DNA of 64,000 nucleotides. It comes from Bradyrhizobium sp. CB1015 (GTDB lineage: Bacteria > Pseudomonadota > Alphaproteobacteria > Rhizobiales > Xanthobacteraceae). How positions within the stretch are numbered: position 1 is the stretch's first letter; each line of letters opens with the position of its first letter. The stretch lies in NCBI RefSeq assembly GCF_025200925.1, contig NZ_CP104174.1:62001-126000 (forward strand), read 5' to 3'. The translations under genes and the position numbers were made by a program. Of the stretch, positions 45,575-53,663 are shown in pieces. Below the pieces are notes generated by a model that ran no database searches, was not told the DNA's origin, and worked only from the letters and a program-made list of their open reading frames with translations.

Positions 45575-45681
45575 GAAGACCTCGCAAGCGATGCTACGAG
45601 GCGCCGATCATCCTGATGATTTCGCGTGTTTGCAAGATCTACGGGAGGCGGTTACGGCCGGCATCGACAACGCCATATCAG

Positions 45682-45839
45682 ATCAATGGGGAAGCAATCA
45701 GCGCCATCAGGTCCGTTCCTGTCATCGACGGCCTGCGCGCGTCAACTGCGCTGGTGCATGATTTGACGCTGGTGACGCCCAATGATCGCGATGTTGCGGG
45801 GCTGGGGTGAGCGTGGTGAATCCGTTTGAGAGCCGATAG
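45682..45839 (+). pseudogene. VapC-type PIN-domain toxin remnant
   Basis: Only the C-terminal part of a PIN toxin is recognisable: PVIDGLRASTALVHDLTLVT, NDRDVAGLG, then a stop. Adding one G in the run at about 45802-45805 would continue GVSVVNPFESR, the usual VapC ending. The part upstream of 45718 is too degraded to align with confidence. The catalytic Asp in PVIDGL is present, but the N-terminal acidic residues are gone, so it is dead. No antitoxin is nearby. It marks old mobile DNA next to the reverse-transcriptase gene. Confidence 0.6.
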
Positions 45840-45869
45840 ACGGGGCATCGAGCGTCTCACCCACACAGA

Positions 45870-47159
45870 CTATTCGCGACGTGAGTCACCTCCTCCTTCG
45901 GCTCGACCATATTGATAGTCCATGTCATCGAAGTCGCTCGATGCCTCCACCTGATCTAGGCTCCCGATTCCGAGGAAATTTCGTCCCCGCTCCGTCACGT
46001 TGTCTAAAATCGATCTCCCAAACACGTCTTCATAGATCCCCTCCATTATCTTCCGGGTACAAGAGCTCAATTCTGATTGCAGCGCAGGAAAGTTGTAAGC
46101 GTCGCGATAGGCTCCGAAGTACGCAGAAACGGACCTTGAGAGATCAACTACGGTTTCCTGAAAGTCACTTCCCTCTTTCGATCGGGTTTCAAAGTTGAAT
46201 TGGTCTTCCAGGGACTCTCTGATCTTTGCAATGTGCGCTCTAGAAATCTTGGAGACGAATCGCTGCTCGGAGGTGAGAAAGACTATTTGGCGTCCCAAGA
46301 AATCGACTGGCTGTTGAGGCCCGATGAGGCGGGTCTTCGATCGATCGGACAGTTCGGGGATCGAGAATCCGAGGCGATTCAAACGGTCCGTTATGAACTT
46401 GAGCCCGTCCTTAGCTTTCTGCTCTGTCTCATAGAAGAGCAAGATGTCGTCCGCGTACCGTATCATCTCCATCTTCACGCATTGGACATCGTTGTCGAAC
46501 GGCGACAAGATTAGATTGGCTAGAATTGGAGAGAGCGGCATTCCCTGGCGGAGCCCAACTCCTGGCTTGATACCACGCGTCTTGAGAATCGGACGTAACC
46601 GACTTTCATCGCGAATTTCACAGTCGATGAACCTCTTGACCAAAGGCGCGACGCTACTGCGAGGCAGAGTGCGGTCTACCTTCTCCTTGAGAGGGCCACG
46701 AGGAATACGATCGAAGAAGCTCTCTATATCTGTTTTGAGGCACCATCCAAATTGCGGTCTAAGTTCAAGTGCCCGAGTGATGGCCGCCTTCGTGCCGCGC
46801 CCTTCGATGAAGCCGTAAGACGAAGAGTTGTAGATCGGAAGTTTCTTTCCCGCGGTGAAATGCTTCACGAGCGCTCGCTGAACGATCCTATCCTTGATCG
46901 TGGGAATGCAGATCAATCTCTTTTCGTTAGACGCCGATTTCGGTATCGCCACCCCTCTCAACTTTGATGGACCATACTGTCGATCACGGATCGTCTTTGC
47001 GAGAGAGGCTATGTTAGTTTCGAGTCGGGTCGCAAATTGAGCTGCAGTGATCCCATCCACCCCAGGGCCCCCAGCTTTGGACGTACTGTCTGGTGACAGC
47101 CGCCATGCGTGCATCAGCTTCGATTTCGAAAGGATGCGGCTCGGCGTTGAGGTGGACAT
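45870..47159 (-). CDS. free-standing reverse transcriptase, group II-like without maturase or endonuclease
   Basis: A 429-residue protein. RT motifs are GGPGVDGITAAQFATRLETN (motif 0/1 area), AIPKSASNEKRLICIPTIKD then RIVQRALVKHF (motif 2), WCLKTDIESFFDRIPRGPL (first catalytic Asp, 144), GLRQGMPLSPILANLILSPF (motif 4 QG) and EMIRYADDILLFYE (YADD, Asp 237 and 238). PVDFLGRQIVF follows. No HNH endonuclease, maturase or retron VTG motif is seen. The family is group II-intron-like or one of the unclassified bacterial RT groups, several of which act in phage defence. A hairpin and two long structured repeats lie upstream. Base composition is visibly lower in G+C than its neighbours, a sign of transfer. 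The ATG at 47159 has ggag 4 bases upstream. Confidence 0.85.
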   Translation of the reverse strand: MSTSTPSRILSKSKLMHAWRLSPDSTSKAGGPGVDGITAAQFATRLETNIASLAKTIRDRQYGPSKLRGVAIPKSASNEKRLICIPTIKDRIVQRALVKHFTAGKKLPIYNSSSYGFIEGRGTKAAITRALELRPQFGWCLKTDIESFFDRIPRGPLKEKVDRTLPRSSVAPLVKRFIDCEIRDESRLRPILKTRGIKPGVGLRQGMPLSPILANLILSPFDNDVQCVKMEMIRYADDILLFYETEQKAKDGLKFITDRLNRLGFSIPELSDRSKTRLIGPQQPVDFLGRQIVFLTSEQRFVSKISRAHIAKIRESLEDQFNFETRSKEGSDFQETVVDLSRSVSAYFGAYRDAYNFPALQSELSSCTRKIMEGIYEDVFGRSILDNVTERGRNFLGIGSLDQVEASSDFDDMDYQYGRAEGGGDSRRE

Positions 47160-47167
47160 CGTTCTCC

Positions 47168-47207
47168 CAGGCTTAGGGTCGAGACTATGTGGGTGCACCT
47201 AAGCCTG
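47168..47207 (-). promoter_or_regulatory. 10-bp-stem hairpin directly upstream of the reverse transcriptase
   Basis: On the minus strand, caggcttagg pairs with cctaagcctg, with a 20-base loop. The hairpin is followed at once by the ribosome binding site and ATG of the reverse transcriptase. It may control translation or be part of a non-coding RNA used by the enzyme. Confidence 0.6.
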
Positions 47208-47218
47208 ATTGAACGGGA

Positions 47219-47322
47219 CGCCAACGCAGCGTCATGGACGCTTGTGCTGGCAGGTGGAGCTTCGCGGCTGCCACGCTGTCGCGCGACCCGCTGGGCCCCT
47301 GACAGATGACCGTCTGGAGGTC
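47219..47322. repeat. structured direct repeat, copy 1 (104 bp)
   Basis: It starts cgccaacgcagcgtcatg and ends cgtctggaggtc. It contains internal inverted repeats: agcgtcatggacgct, tggcag ... ctgcca and caga ... tctg. Copy 2 at 47492-47603 is almost identical except for an 8-base insertion and three substitutions. The copies start 273 bases apart. Confidence 0.85.
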
Positions 47323-47491
47323 AAGCCAGACCTGCAGACACACCATCGCCGCCAAGCTCGCGAAAAGAACAAATCGCGAACACGCAGTGCCGGTTCTCCG
47401 TTTCCGGCCCTTGGCCGCCTCGTCGTAAAGGCCCTCAGCCCTGCTCTTACGTTTATGCACCCTGGGCATCGGTCCCTCCGTTGCTCTGTCG
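47323..47491. other. spacer between the two structured repeats
   Basis: A minus-strand ATG at 47469 opens a short basic frame (MPRVHKRKSRAEGLYDEAAK ...). It runs through copy 1 of the repeat, and the composition is not convincing, so I do not call a gene. No promoter could be assigned. Confidence 0.3.
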
Positions 47492-47603
47492 CGCCAACGC
47501 AGCGTCATGGACGCTTGTGCTGGCAGGTGGAGCTTCGCGGCTGCCACGCTGTCGCGCTGTCGCGCGACCCGCTGGGCAACTGACAGATCACCGTCTGGAG
47601 GTC
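47492..47603. repeat. structured direct repeat, copy 2 (112 bp)
   Basis: Same as copy 1, with an 8-base duplication (gcgctgtc added after cacgctgtc), caact in place of cccct, and gatcacc in place of gatgacc. Together with copy 1 it spans most of the 600 bases between the reverse transcriptase and tRNA-Ser. Confidence 0.85.
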
Positions 47604-47771
47604 GTCTCGGGTAAGAAACGGCTACCAACGATGCGAAATTAGTGATTGCGTCTGGAACAAGCAACCTTTGGTGGAGCGCTTTGCCCAGAAAAATTGCCGG
47701 GGCGAAGCAGTGAGATACCATCGCTGTTTACCGCGAAGGATTTAGCGATCTGAGAGGAGCATTTCAGCGGC

Positions 47772-47861
47772 TGGCGGAGAGGGAGAGATTCGAACCCCCG
47801 GTAGGCTTGCACCTATGCCGCACCTCGAGCGCGGTGCATTCAACCACTCTGCCACCTCTCC
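47772..47861 (-). tRNA. tRNA-Ser (anticodon CGA), diverged copy
   Basis: A 90-base tRNA including CCA. The acceptor pairs ggagagg with cctctcc; the variable arm is cataggtgcaagcctacc, typical of Ser tRNA. The anticodon arm is ccgcg-ctcgagg-tgcgg with anticodon CGA. Compared with the copy at 53428-53517 it has five changes. Three lie in the anticodon arm, so A37 and A38 are both G. The T stem has an extra G-U pair. It may be a pseudo-tRNA. Confidence 0.8.
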
Positions 47862-47953
47862 TGTAGGCGCCACTGAGAGGCTGCGGCCCCTCCCGCAAGC
47901 GGGAGAGGCGAACGAGCGCCGCGGCAATCGATCCCCCTAGCGGCATTCCCGCC

Positions 47954-48559
47954 CTAATACAACGGCTCCTCGTACACCCCCTTGCCATCGAGCAGCAGGC
48001 GCTTGATCGCGGCGCGGCCTGAGGGCAGCACGGCGGCGACGATGCGCAGCTTCTGCTGGTTGCGGGCCTGTTCGAGCGTCCTGCCCTCGCCTTCGGGCAC
48101 GAAATAGCTTTCGAGACCGTATTTGATCGTCAGCTTGTCGCAGAAGGCGGGGCTGGTCGTGCCGCAGGTGTAACTGACGCGGCCGCGGATCAGGATTTCG
48201 GGTGAGGCGACAGCAACGGGCTCGGCATGCACCGAGACGGCCTCGTAAAGCCCGCTGGCGTTGGGCGCGAGCTTGACGAACACGACCGGGTTGCGCGTCC
48301 CGGACGGCTTGCCGGTGAGCGGCCCCGCCGGCAGCTGCGAGATGTCGTAGCGGAGCACGACATAATCGCCGCGCAGGAGATCGCGGGGATCGACGGGCTG
48401 GGTCTGCAAGGTGACCTCGACGCCTTCGCGCAGGATCTGCATGCGATCGGCGACCATCAGGACCAGCAGCGCGCACTGGATCAGGATGGCGGCACAAAAC
48501 AGCACGGCTTTCGGGATGCGCCGCCACAACGCGGCCAGGGGTGCGATCATCCCGTTCAT
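47954..48559 (-). CDS. GDYXXLXY-domain membrane-anchored protein
   Basis: A 201-residue protein with an N-terminal membrane segment (AVLFCAAILIQCALLVLMVA). The family motif DPRDLLRGDYVVLRYDISQL contains GDYxxLxY. The rest is a soluble, probably periplasmic domain (SYTCGTTSPAFCDKLTIKYG, VAAVLPSGRAAIKRLLLDGK) with a Cys pair. Its ATG overlaps the stop of the DUF2157 gene by 4 bases, so the two are cotranslated. This pairing with DUF2157 is a recurring one in bacteria, but the role of the pair is unknown. The start MNGMIAPLAAL is taken at 48559. Confidence 0.82.
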   Translation of the reverse strand: MNGMIAPLAALWRRIPKAVLFCAAILIQCALLVLMVADRMQILREGVEVTLQTQPVDPRDLLRGDYVVLRYDISQLPAGPLTGKPSGTRNPVVFVKLAPNASGLYEAVSVHAEPVAVASPEILIRGRVSYTCGTTSPAFCDKLTIKYGLESYFVPEGEGRTLEQARNQQKLRIVAAVLPSGRAAIKRLLLDGKGVYEEPLY

Positions 48560-49827
48560 CGCGCGGCCCTCGGCAGCATGCGATTGAGCGCGGTCGCAAA
48601 GGCGACGGCGGCGACGCCCGCCGCGCCGAGGAATGCCGAGCGGCGCAGCAGCGATCCCTTCACCGCCCAGGTGATGCCGGCGATCACCCCGGCAATCCCG
48701 AGCCAGCCCGCGACGATACGCGGACGCACGTCATCGAGCATGCCGGAGACGACGAGACACAGCATAGCCGAGAGCAGCGCGGCATAAGCGAGCCAGGATT
48801 CGCCGGCCATGGATGCCGGCCAGACCGGCGCCGCGAGCAGGACCAGGGCGATCGCAGCTGCTGCAAGCAGCTCTCCCGCGCGCCTGGTGATGGCAGCCGA
48901 GGCCAGCGCAAGGATCACGCCGGCAATTCCGCACGCGATCGCCCAAAGCGGCTGGCCCGCACCAGACCCGTCGCGGAAGCGGACGAGATCGTCGACCGTC
49001 GTCACCTCCAGGAATGCGGCAACGGCCAGTGAAAACGCGCCGTAAACCGACAAAACGCTGCCGAGCCGGAGCGCTCGCGGCGACGGCGCGGCGGCAATCG
49101 CGAGCCCGGCGCCGAACAGCAGCGCCGCACCGTTCGCGAGCACGAAGGACGGCTGGGCGCCGTCGAATTCGAAGCGAAGCGACGTCGCGACCCACCACGG
49201 CAGCACCGCGATCGCGACGAGATGGGCCGCGACGCGGGAATGCCAGGCGAAGGCGAGTGCGGCGGCGAACAGCCAGACGATCAGGAACGGAAGATGCAGG
49301 ACATCGGGCGCATCGTAGACACGCATGCAGGTCCAGACCGAGGCGGCGACGAGACCGACGGCAAGCGCGCCGCGCGAGCCGGTCAGCAAAGCTGTGGCGA
49401 ACGCGCCGATCGACCACAACAGCATGCCGCCGGCGAAGTCTTCGCCGAGGTGGTACATCTGCCCGACCAGCGCGATGCCGGCGCCGAAGATGATCGCACC
49501 GACGCCGGCACAGAGATCGGCGAGAACGGTGCGCTGCCTCGCGGCGAACCAGGCGCCGAGACCGCCGGCAACAGTCATGCCGGCGATCAGGATCGCAAAC
49601 CGCACCAGCCGCGCGACCTCGGTCCAGTGCGCCGCGATGAAGGCGAGGAACGCGGCGGCGATCAGGAGGCCGCCGACGATGGCGACGACCATTGCGATGT
49701 TGATGCCGGGCGAAAGCGGCGGCAGTGCATGACGGATGGAGGCGGCGGCCGCCGGCGCAATCACGCCATCGGCTTCCCATTGCGCAAGATCAGCTTCGAG
49801 GCGTTGCCGGTAGGTTTTGTCGAACAT
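48556..49827 (-). CDS. DUF2157-family polytopic membrane protein
   Basis: A 423-residue protein. The first 45 residues are soluble (YRQRLEADLAQWEADGVIAP, then AAAASIRHALPPL), the N-terminal DUF2157 region. About a dozen hydrophobic segments follow, such as GINIAMVVAIVGGLLIAAAF and AIIFGAGIALVGQMYHLGED. The segment GQMYHLGED is a landmark of this family. The function is unknown. The gene is translationally coupled to the GDYXXLXY gene downstream. It lies between the two tRNA-Ser genes. The start MFDKTYRQRL is taken at 49827. Confidence 0.82.
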   Translation of the reverse strand: MFDKTYRQRLEADLAQWEADGVIAPAAAASIRHALPPLSPGINIAMVVAIVGGLLIAAAFLAFIAAHWTEVARLVRFAILIAGMTVAGGLGAWFAARQRTVLADLCAGVGAIIFGAGIALVGQMYHLGEDFAGGMLLWSIGAFATALLTGSRGALAVGLVAASVWTCMRVYDAPDVLHLPFLIVWLFAAALAFAWHSRVAAHLVAIAVLPWWVATSLRFEFDGAQPSFVLANGAALLFGAGLAIAAAPSPRALRLGSVLSVYGAFSLAVAAFLEVTTVDDLVRFRDGSGAGQPLWAIACGIAGVILALASAAITRRAGELLAAAAIALVLLAAPVWPASMAGESWLAYAALLSAMLCLVVSGMLDDVRPRIVAGWLGIAGVIAGITWAVKGSLLRRSAFLGAAGVAAVAFATALNRMLPRAAR

Positions 49828-50492
49828 CGTCGTGAATTACCTGCCGCCAATCAGCCGGCGGGACGTTGCTTGGTCGGATCGAGCGGGCGACGGGTTCAAG
49901 CTTCTACGCGCGGAAGTGCTATCGCATGTGAAATGCACGGGCACTGTCTGCAGGCTTGCTCCGCCTCTCCCGCTTGCGCGAGAGCATCGGCCGCCTTCGG
50001 CGGCCGTCCTTCAAAAGGACGCCGAGGCGTAGCCTCGGCTATCGCGCTCGCAGAGCGCGGCGGGTGAGGGCTCTCGCCGCACAGGGACGTCCTCAGTTAA
50101 TCTCGATGATCTCAGCGCGGAGACACCCTCTCCCCACCCCTCCCCCGCAAGCGCCGGGCTATCGCATATCACTCGTGGCGGCGGCCTGCGCGCACGCCTC
50201 GTCCTTCGAGACGGCGCTTATGCGCCTCCTCAGGATGAGGCTAATCAGCGTCAGCGCTCGTTGAAAACTGATGCCGCGCACTCCGCCCTCATCCTGAGGA
50301 GCCCGCCCAAAGCGGGCGTCTCGAAGGATGGCCGCAGGGAAAATTCTCAAATGCGATAGCCCTGACCGCAAGCGGGGGAGGGAGCCCACTGCCGATGCCG
50401 CTGCATTTTGCACATCATATGCGATTGCCCTGCGCTTGCGGGAGAGATTGCACCGAGTCCGCGGCGATCGATTCGACCAAAAGCGATGCGCT
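49828..50492. other. repeat-rich intergenic region
   Basis: No gene is supported in these 665 bases. It contains several imperfect inverted repeats: ggctatcgcatatc (near 50157) with aaatgcgatagcc (near 50350), and cctcctcaggatgagg (near 50224) with ctcatcctgaggagcccg (near 50288). Short purine-rich hairpins (ccgccttcggcgg) lie near 49990. The composition is typical of dispersed Bradyrhizobium repeats. Confidence 0.5.
50157..50365. repeat. nested inverted repeat, family G
   Basis: Outer arms cgggctatcgcatat and aaatgcgatagccct, inner arms cgtccttcgagacggcg and cgtctcgaaggatgg, with cctcaggatgagg and cctcatcctgagg between. The nesting would fold into a long hairpin. Confidence 0.7.
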
Positions 50493-51473
50493 CTAGTTTC
50501 CCTTGATCCCCGCCTCGCTGATCAGCTTGCCCCATTTCGCACTTTCGTCCTGAATGAAGCGGCCGAACTGCTCCGGCGAGGTCGGCGCAGGCTCGGCGCC
50601 GAGGGTCCGGATCTTCTCCGCCACGGCAGGATCCTTCAGCGCCTTGGTGAAGGCATCGTTCAGCCGGCCAATGACATCCGCCGGCGTGCCGGCGGGAGCA
50701 ACGAGCCCGAACCAGCCGACGGATTCGAAACCGGCAATGCCGCTCTCCGCCAGAGTCGGCACATCGGGCAGGGATGCAAGGCGGCGCGCGGAGGAAACGC
50801 CGATCGCGTTGAGCTTGCCATCGAGGATCAACTGTCGCGATGCCGGAATGTCCAGCACCGCGAACGGGACATGGCCTGCGAGAACATCGACCGCCGCCGG
50901 CCCCGTCCCGCGATACGGCACCAGCTCCATCGCGATCCCGCTCCTCTGCGTGAACAGCGCGGCGGTCAAATGCATCGCCGTCGAGTTGCCGCCATGCCCG
51001 ATCGACAGCGCACCCGGCCTCGCCTTGGCGAGCGCGATGGTCTCCGCAGGTGTGCGCGCCGGGATATTCGCGGATGCGACCAGCACGAAGGGGATTTCCG
51101 CGAGCAGGGTGATGGGCGCGAGATCCTTCAGCGCGAACGGCATCGCGGCATTGAGGTGCGGATTCACCGTCAGCGCGCCTGCCGGCGCCACGCCGAGCGT
51201 ATAGCCGTCGGGCTTCGCCTGCGCGACTGCGGCCATGCCGATGTTGCCGCCGGCGCCGGCGCGGTTCTCGATCACGAGACTCTGCTTGAGCTCGGCCGAG
51301 ACCAGCGGCTCGAGCGCGCGGATGACGGTGTCGGCGCTGCCGCCGGGCGGGAAGGTCACGATGATCTTGATCAATTGCTCGGGATAGGCGGCTCGGGCCG
51401 CCTCCAGTGGCAACAACGCGAAAGAAGCGGCCGTCAGCGCGGCCAGGATGCGGCGCCTTGCAACGTGAAACAC
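50493..51473 (-). CDS. Bug-family tripartite tricarboxylate transporter substrate-binding protein
   Basis: A 326-residue periplasmic binding protein. It has a signal peptide (MFHVARRRILAALTAASFAL, cut near ARA-AYP). The Bug core begins IKIIVTFPPGGSADTVIRAL and continues with VIENRAGAGGNIGMAAVAQA and LPDVPTLAESGIAGFESVGW. These proteins bind carboxylates or aromatic acids for a TctAB-type transporter, which is not in the window. The start is the GTG at 51471-51473, preferred because gaggagaac precedes it and it gives a normal signal peptide. The monooxygenase gene ends 75 bases upstream, so both may serve the same compound. Confidence 0.88.
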   Translation of the reverse strand: MFHVARRRILAALTAASFALLPLEAARAAYPEQLIKIIVTFPPGGSADTVIRALEPLVSAELKQSLVIENRAGAGGNIGMAAVAQAKPDGYTLGVAPAGALTVNPHLNAAMPFALKDLAPITLLAEIPFVLVASANIPARTPAETIALAKARPGALSIGHGGNSTAMHLTAALFTQRSGIAMELVPYRGTGPAAVDVLAGHVPFAVLDIPASRQLILDGKLNAIGVSSARRLASLPDVPTLAESGIAGFESVGWFGLVAPAGTPADVIGRLNDAFTKALKDPAVAEKIRTLGAEPAPTSPEQFGRFIQDESAKWGKLISEAGIKGN

Positions 51474-51548
51474 GTTCTCCTCCTCGAGGTGCTTTTGCTC
51501 TTGCACGACCGGCGGCCCGCGCCGCCGGACTATCCGTTTGAAGTCGCC

Positions 51549-53189
51549 TTACGCCGCCGCGCCAGTGATGCGCGCCAGCAAGCCCAGTGGATTTTCGGGC
51601 GCGGTCTGCCCGCGCCAGGCGATGTGCTGGTCCGGCCGCGCCAGCACGAGCTTCTCGGCATAGGCGCCGTTCGCCTCCTCCGGCGCGACGTCGACCAGCG
51701 CCAGCGGCACGCTCCGCTGCTTTGCAGCGTCTTGCAGCCGCGTCACATCGATCGCCGGGTCGAACCGCAGCAAGGTGTAGCCGGGGCCGAAGGCGTCGTA
51801 GAGCGAGCGTCCGTCGCGCAGGAACAAATGCGGCGCGCGGGCGCCCGGCACGGTGGAGGGCGTGAAGCTGCCCATCGCGTAAGGCGGCGGCGTCTCGCCG
51901 TCATAGGCGATGATCGGCGAGGCATCGTAATAATAGCCGAAGTTGAGGCCGGCGCAGCAATATTGCTGCACGTTGAGATCGTAGGCCGCTCGCGCCAGCG
52001 CCGCGCGCGCCGCGTGGCCGCGCGGCGTGTCGTCCTCGATCTCCGCAGACACGCCGCCGCGCTGCGCCATCATCTTCATCGCGTGGTCCATCGCAAACCG
52101 CGACACCTGCTCGGTGATCGGCTGGCGCTCCGCCTCATAGGCATCGAGGATCGCAACCGGCGCCCAGCCGATGAGATGCGCCGCCAATTGCCAGCAGAGA
52201 TCGACGGCATCCGCAATGCCCGCATTCATGCCGTAGCCGGCATAAGGCATCCACAGATGCGCGGCGTCGCCGCAGATGAAGACCCTGCGGTCGCGGAAGC
52301 GGTCGGCCACGAGGCGGCGCCCGACCCAGTCCTCCTTGCTGAGCACGCGGTATTCGAAGCGCTCGTCGACGCCGAGAATGGCACGGATGGCCCAGTCGCG
52401 ATCGACCGAGTCGAACTCGGGCTCATCCGGCTTCAGATGATTGTGGATCAGCCAGCGGTCATGGCCGTCGATCGCAACCATGGTGCCGGAGCGGCGCGGA
52501 TTGAGCGAGAGCACCATCCAGGCCGGCTTGTGCGCCCCCATCAGCTCTTTCAGTTGCGGCGCTTCGATGAAGGTCGACTGCACGCGCTGGATCACCGGCG
52601 TACCGGACAGGCTCGCACCGATCGCTTTCCGAACTAGGGACCGGCTGCCGTCGCAGCCGATCACGAAGCTGGCTTCGATGCGGAGCGAATGTCCGCTGTC
52701 GAGATCGCGCGCCAGCGCGACGACATGGTCGTCGTGCTGCGCGATGTCGGTGATTTCGGTGCGCGAAAGGATCTTGATGCGTGATTGCGCGGCGGCATGG
52801 CTGAACAGGATCGGTTCGAGATAGATCTGGTTGATCCGGTGCGGCGGCTCGGGCGTCGGCCACCAGGTGTCGGGGCCGCCGGTCGCGCTATAGCGGCGCG
52901 CGCGGGAGGGAATGTCGATGCGGCAAAGCTCGATGCCGGTCGCCGTGGTCCGATAGGAGCAATCGTTGGGAAAGTCCGCAGGAAGCCCCGCATCGCGCAA
53001 GCGAGCGGCAATTCCGAGCCGTCGAAAAACCTCCATCGAGCGCGCGGACACGTGATTGCACTTGACGCTGGGCGGATCGCCGGCGTGACGGATTTCCGCG
53101 ACGACGACGTCGATTCCGCGCGAGGCGAGATCCATCGCCGCGGTCAACCCGACCGGCCCGGCGCCCACCACCAGCACTTGCGCTCTCAT
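51549..53189 (-). CDS. FAD-dependent monooxygenase, aromatic hydroxylase type
   Basis: A 546-residue flavoprotein of the PheA/TfdB group. The N-terminal FAD site is RAQVLVVGAGPVGLTAAMDL (GxGxxG). SFVIGCDGSRSLVRKAIGAS is the DG motif, and DRRVFICGDAAHLWMPYAGY the GD motif of class A monooxygenases. MNAGIADAVDLCWQLAAHLI also fits. The C-terminal 130 residues form the thioredoxin-like extension of this group. The substrate is unknown, probably a phenolic or related ring. The start MRAQVLVVG at 53189 is preferred to a longer frame. It forms a likely operon with the Bug gene. Confidence 0.88.
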   Translation of the reverse strand: MRAQVLVVGAGPVGLTAAMDLASRGIDVVVAEIRHAGDPPSVKCNHVSARSMEVFRRLGIAARLRDAGLPADFPNDCSYRTTATGIELCRIDIPSRARRYSATGGPDTWWPTPEPPHRINQIYLEPILFSHAAAQSRIKILSRTEITDIAQHDDHVVALARDLDSGHSLRIEASFVIGCDGSRSLVRKAIGASLSGTPVIQRVQSTFIEAPQLKELMGAHKPAWMVLSLNPRRSGTMVAIDGHDRWLIHNHLKPDEPEFDSVDRDWAIRAILGVDERFEYRVLSKEDWVGRRLVADRFRDRRVFICGDAAHLWMPYAGYGMNAGIADAVDLCWQLAAHLIGWAPVAILDAYEAERQPITEQVSRFAMDHAMKMMAQRGGVSAEIEDDTPRGHAARAALARAAYDLNVQQYCCAGLNFGYYYDASPIIAYDGETPPPYAMGSFTPSTVPGARAPHLFLRDGRSLYDAFGPGYTLLRFDPAIDVTRLQDAAKQRSVPLALVDVAPEEANGAYAEKLVLARPDQHIAWRGQTAPENPLGLLARITGAAA

Positions 53190-53427
53190 GCTTGCTCCAA
53201 TCCTTGCCGCGGATTCTTTCCGTCCGCACATCATGCAATTTATTGCAGGTCCGCTTATGAGATAAGCCGGAAAGAACTCATCAATTCATGAGCTTTTCAG
53301 ATGAATGTCGGCTTTGCGCCAGTTGCGGGCCTTCGCCGGCGTCTCCCGGAGGCGCGGTGCTGGCCGGCCGAACGGCACCGCCATCAGGCTGATTTTACGG
53401 AGCTATTTGGAAGCGTCGTCGTTGAGC

Positions 53428-53517
53428 TGGCGGAGAGGGAGGGATTCGAACCCCCGATAGGCTTGCACCTATGCCGCATTTCGAGTGCGGTGCATTCAAC
53501 CACTCTGCCACCTCTCC
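53428..53517 (-). tRNA. tRNA-Ser (anticodon CGA), canonical copy
   Basis: A 90-base tRNA including CCA. The anticodon arm is ccgca-ctcgaaa-tgcgg with anticodon CGA, A37 and A38 present, and the long variable arm cataggtgcaagcctatc. All arms pair well. It is the intact counterpart of the diverged copy at 47772-47861. About 30 bases upstream of the 5' end (to about 53550) also resemble the other copy's leader. Confidence 0.95.
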
Positions 53518-53663
53518 TGAAGGCGCCATATAGAGGCAGGGCCCCTGTGGTTGGGGCGTTAATAGGCGAGGATGGCGGGCCAGACAAGGCGCGAAAGGGG
53601 AAAATCCGCTGCCTCTTTCAGCTCTTGTCGTCCCCTTGTCCCTTCAAGGCGTGAGGAACCGGT

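Noticed and set aside
45870..47159. Retron reading of the reverse transcriptase.
   Set aside because: The retron-specific VTG and NAxxH motifs are not visible, and an msr/msd layout with a clear branching guanosine cannot be shown.
47219..47603. Template/variable repeat pair of a diversity-generating retroelement beside the reverse transcriptase.
   Set aside because: The differences are an 8-base insertion and three substitutions, not a pattern of adenine changes. Neither copy is in the 3' end of a plausible variable protein gene. The RT motif 4 is QG, while DGR enzymes usually have SQ.
47185..47721. Minus-strand open frame of 178 codons across both structured repeats.
   Set aside because: It repeats the peptide encoded by the DNA repeat twice, has no start signal of note, and overlaps structured DNA. 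No domain is recognised.
47742..47988. Open frames over tRNA-Ser copy 1, and 53384-53587 over copy 2.
   Set aside because: They are translations of tRNA genes, a well-known artefact.
45574..53660. A complete integrative element between the PIN remnant and the second tRNA-Ser.
   Set aside because: No integrase, transposase or attachment-site repeat could be found, and the duplicated tRNA shares its 5' leader, not only the 3' end, so simple site-specific insertion is not supported.
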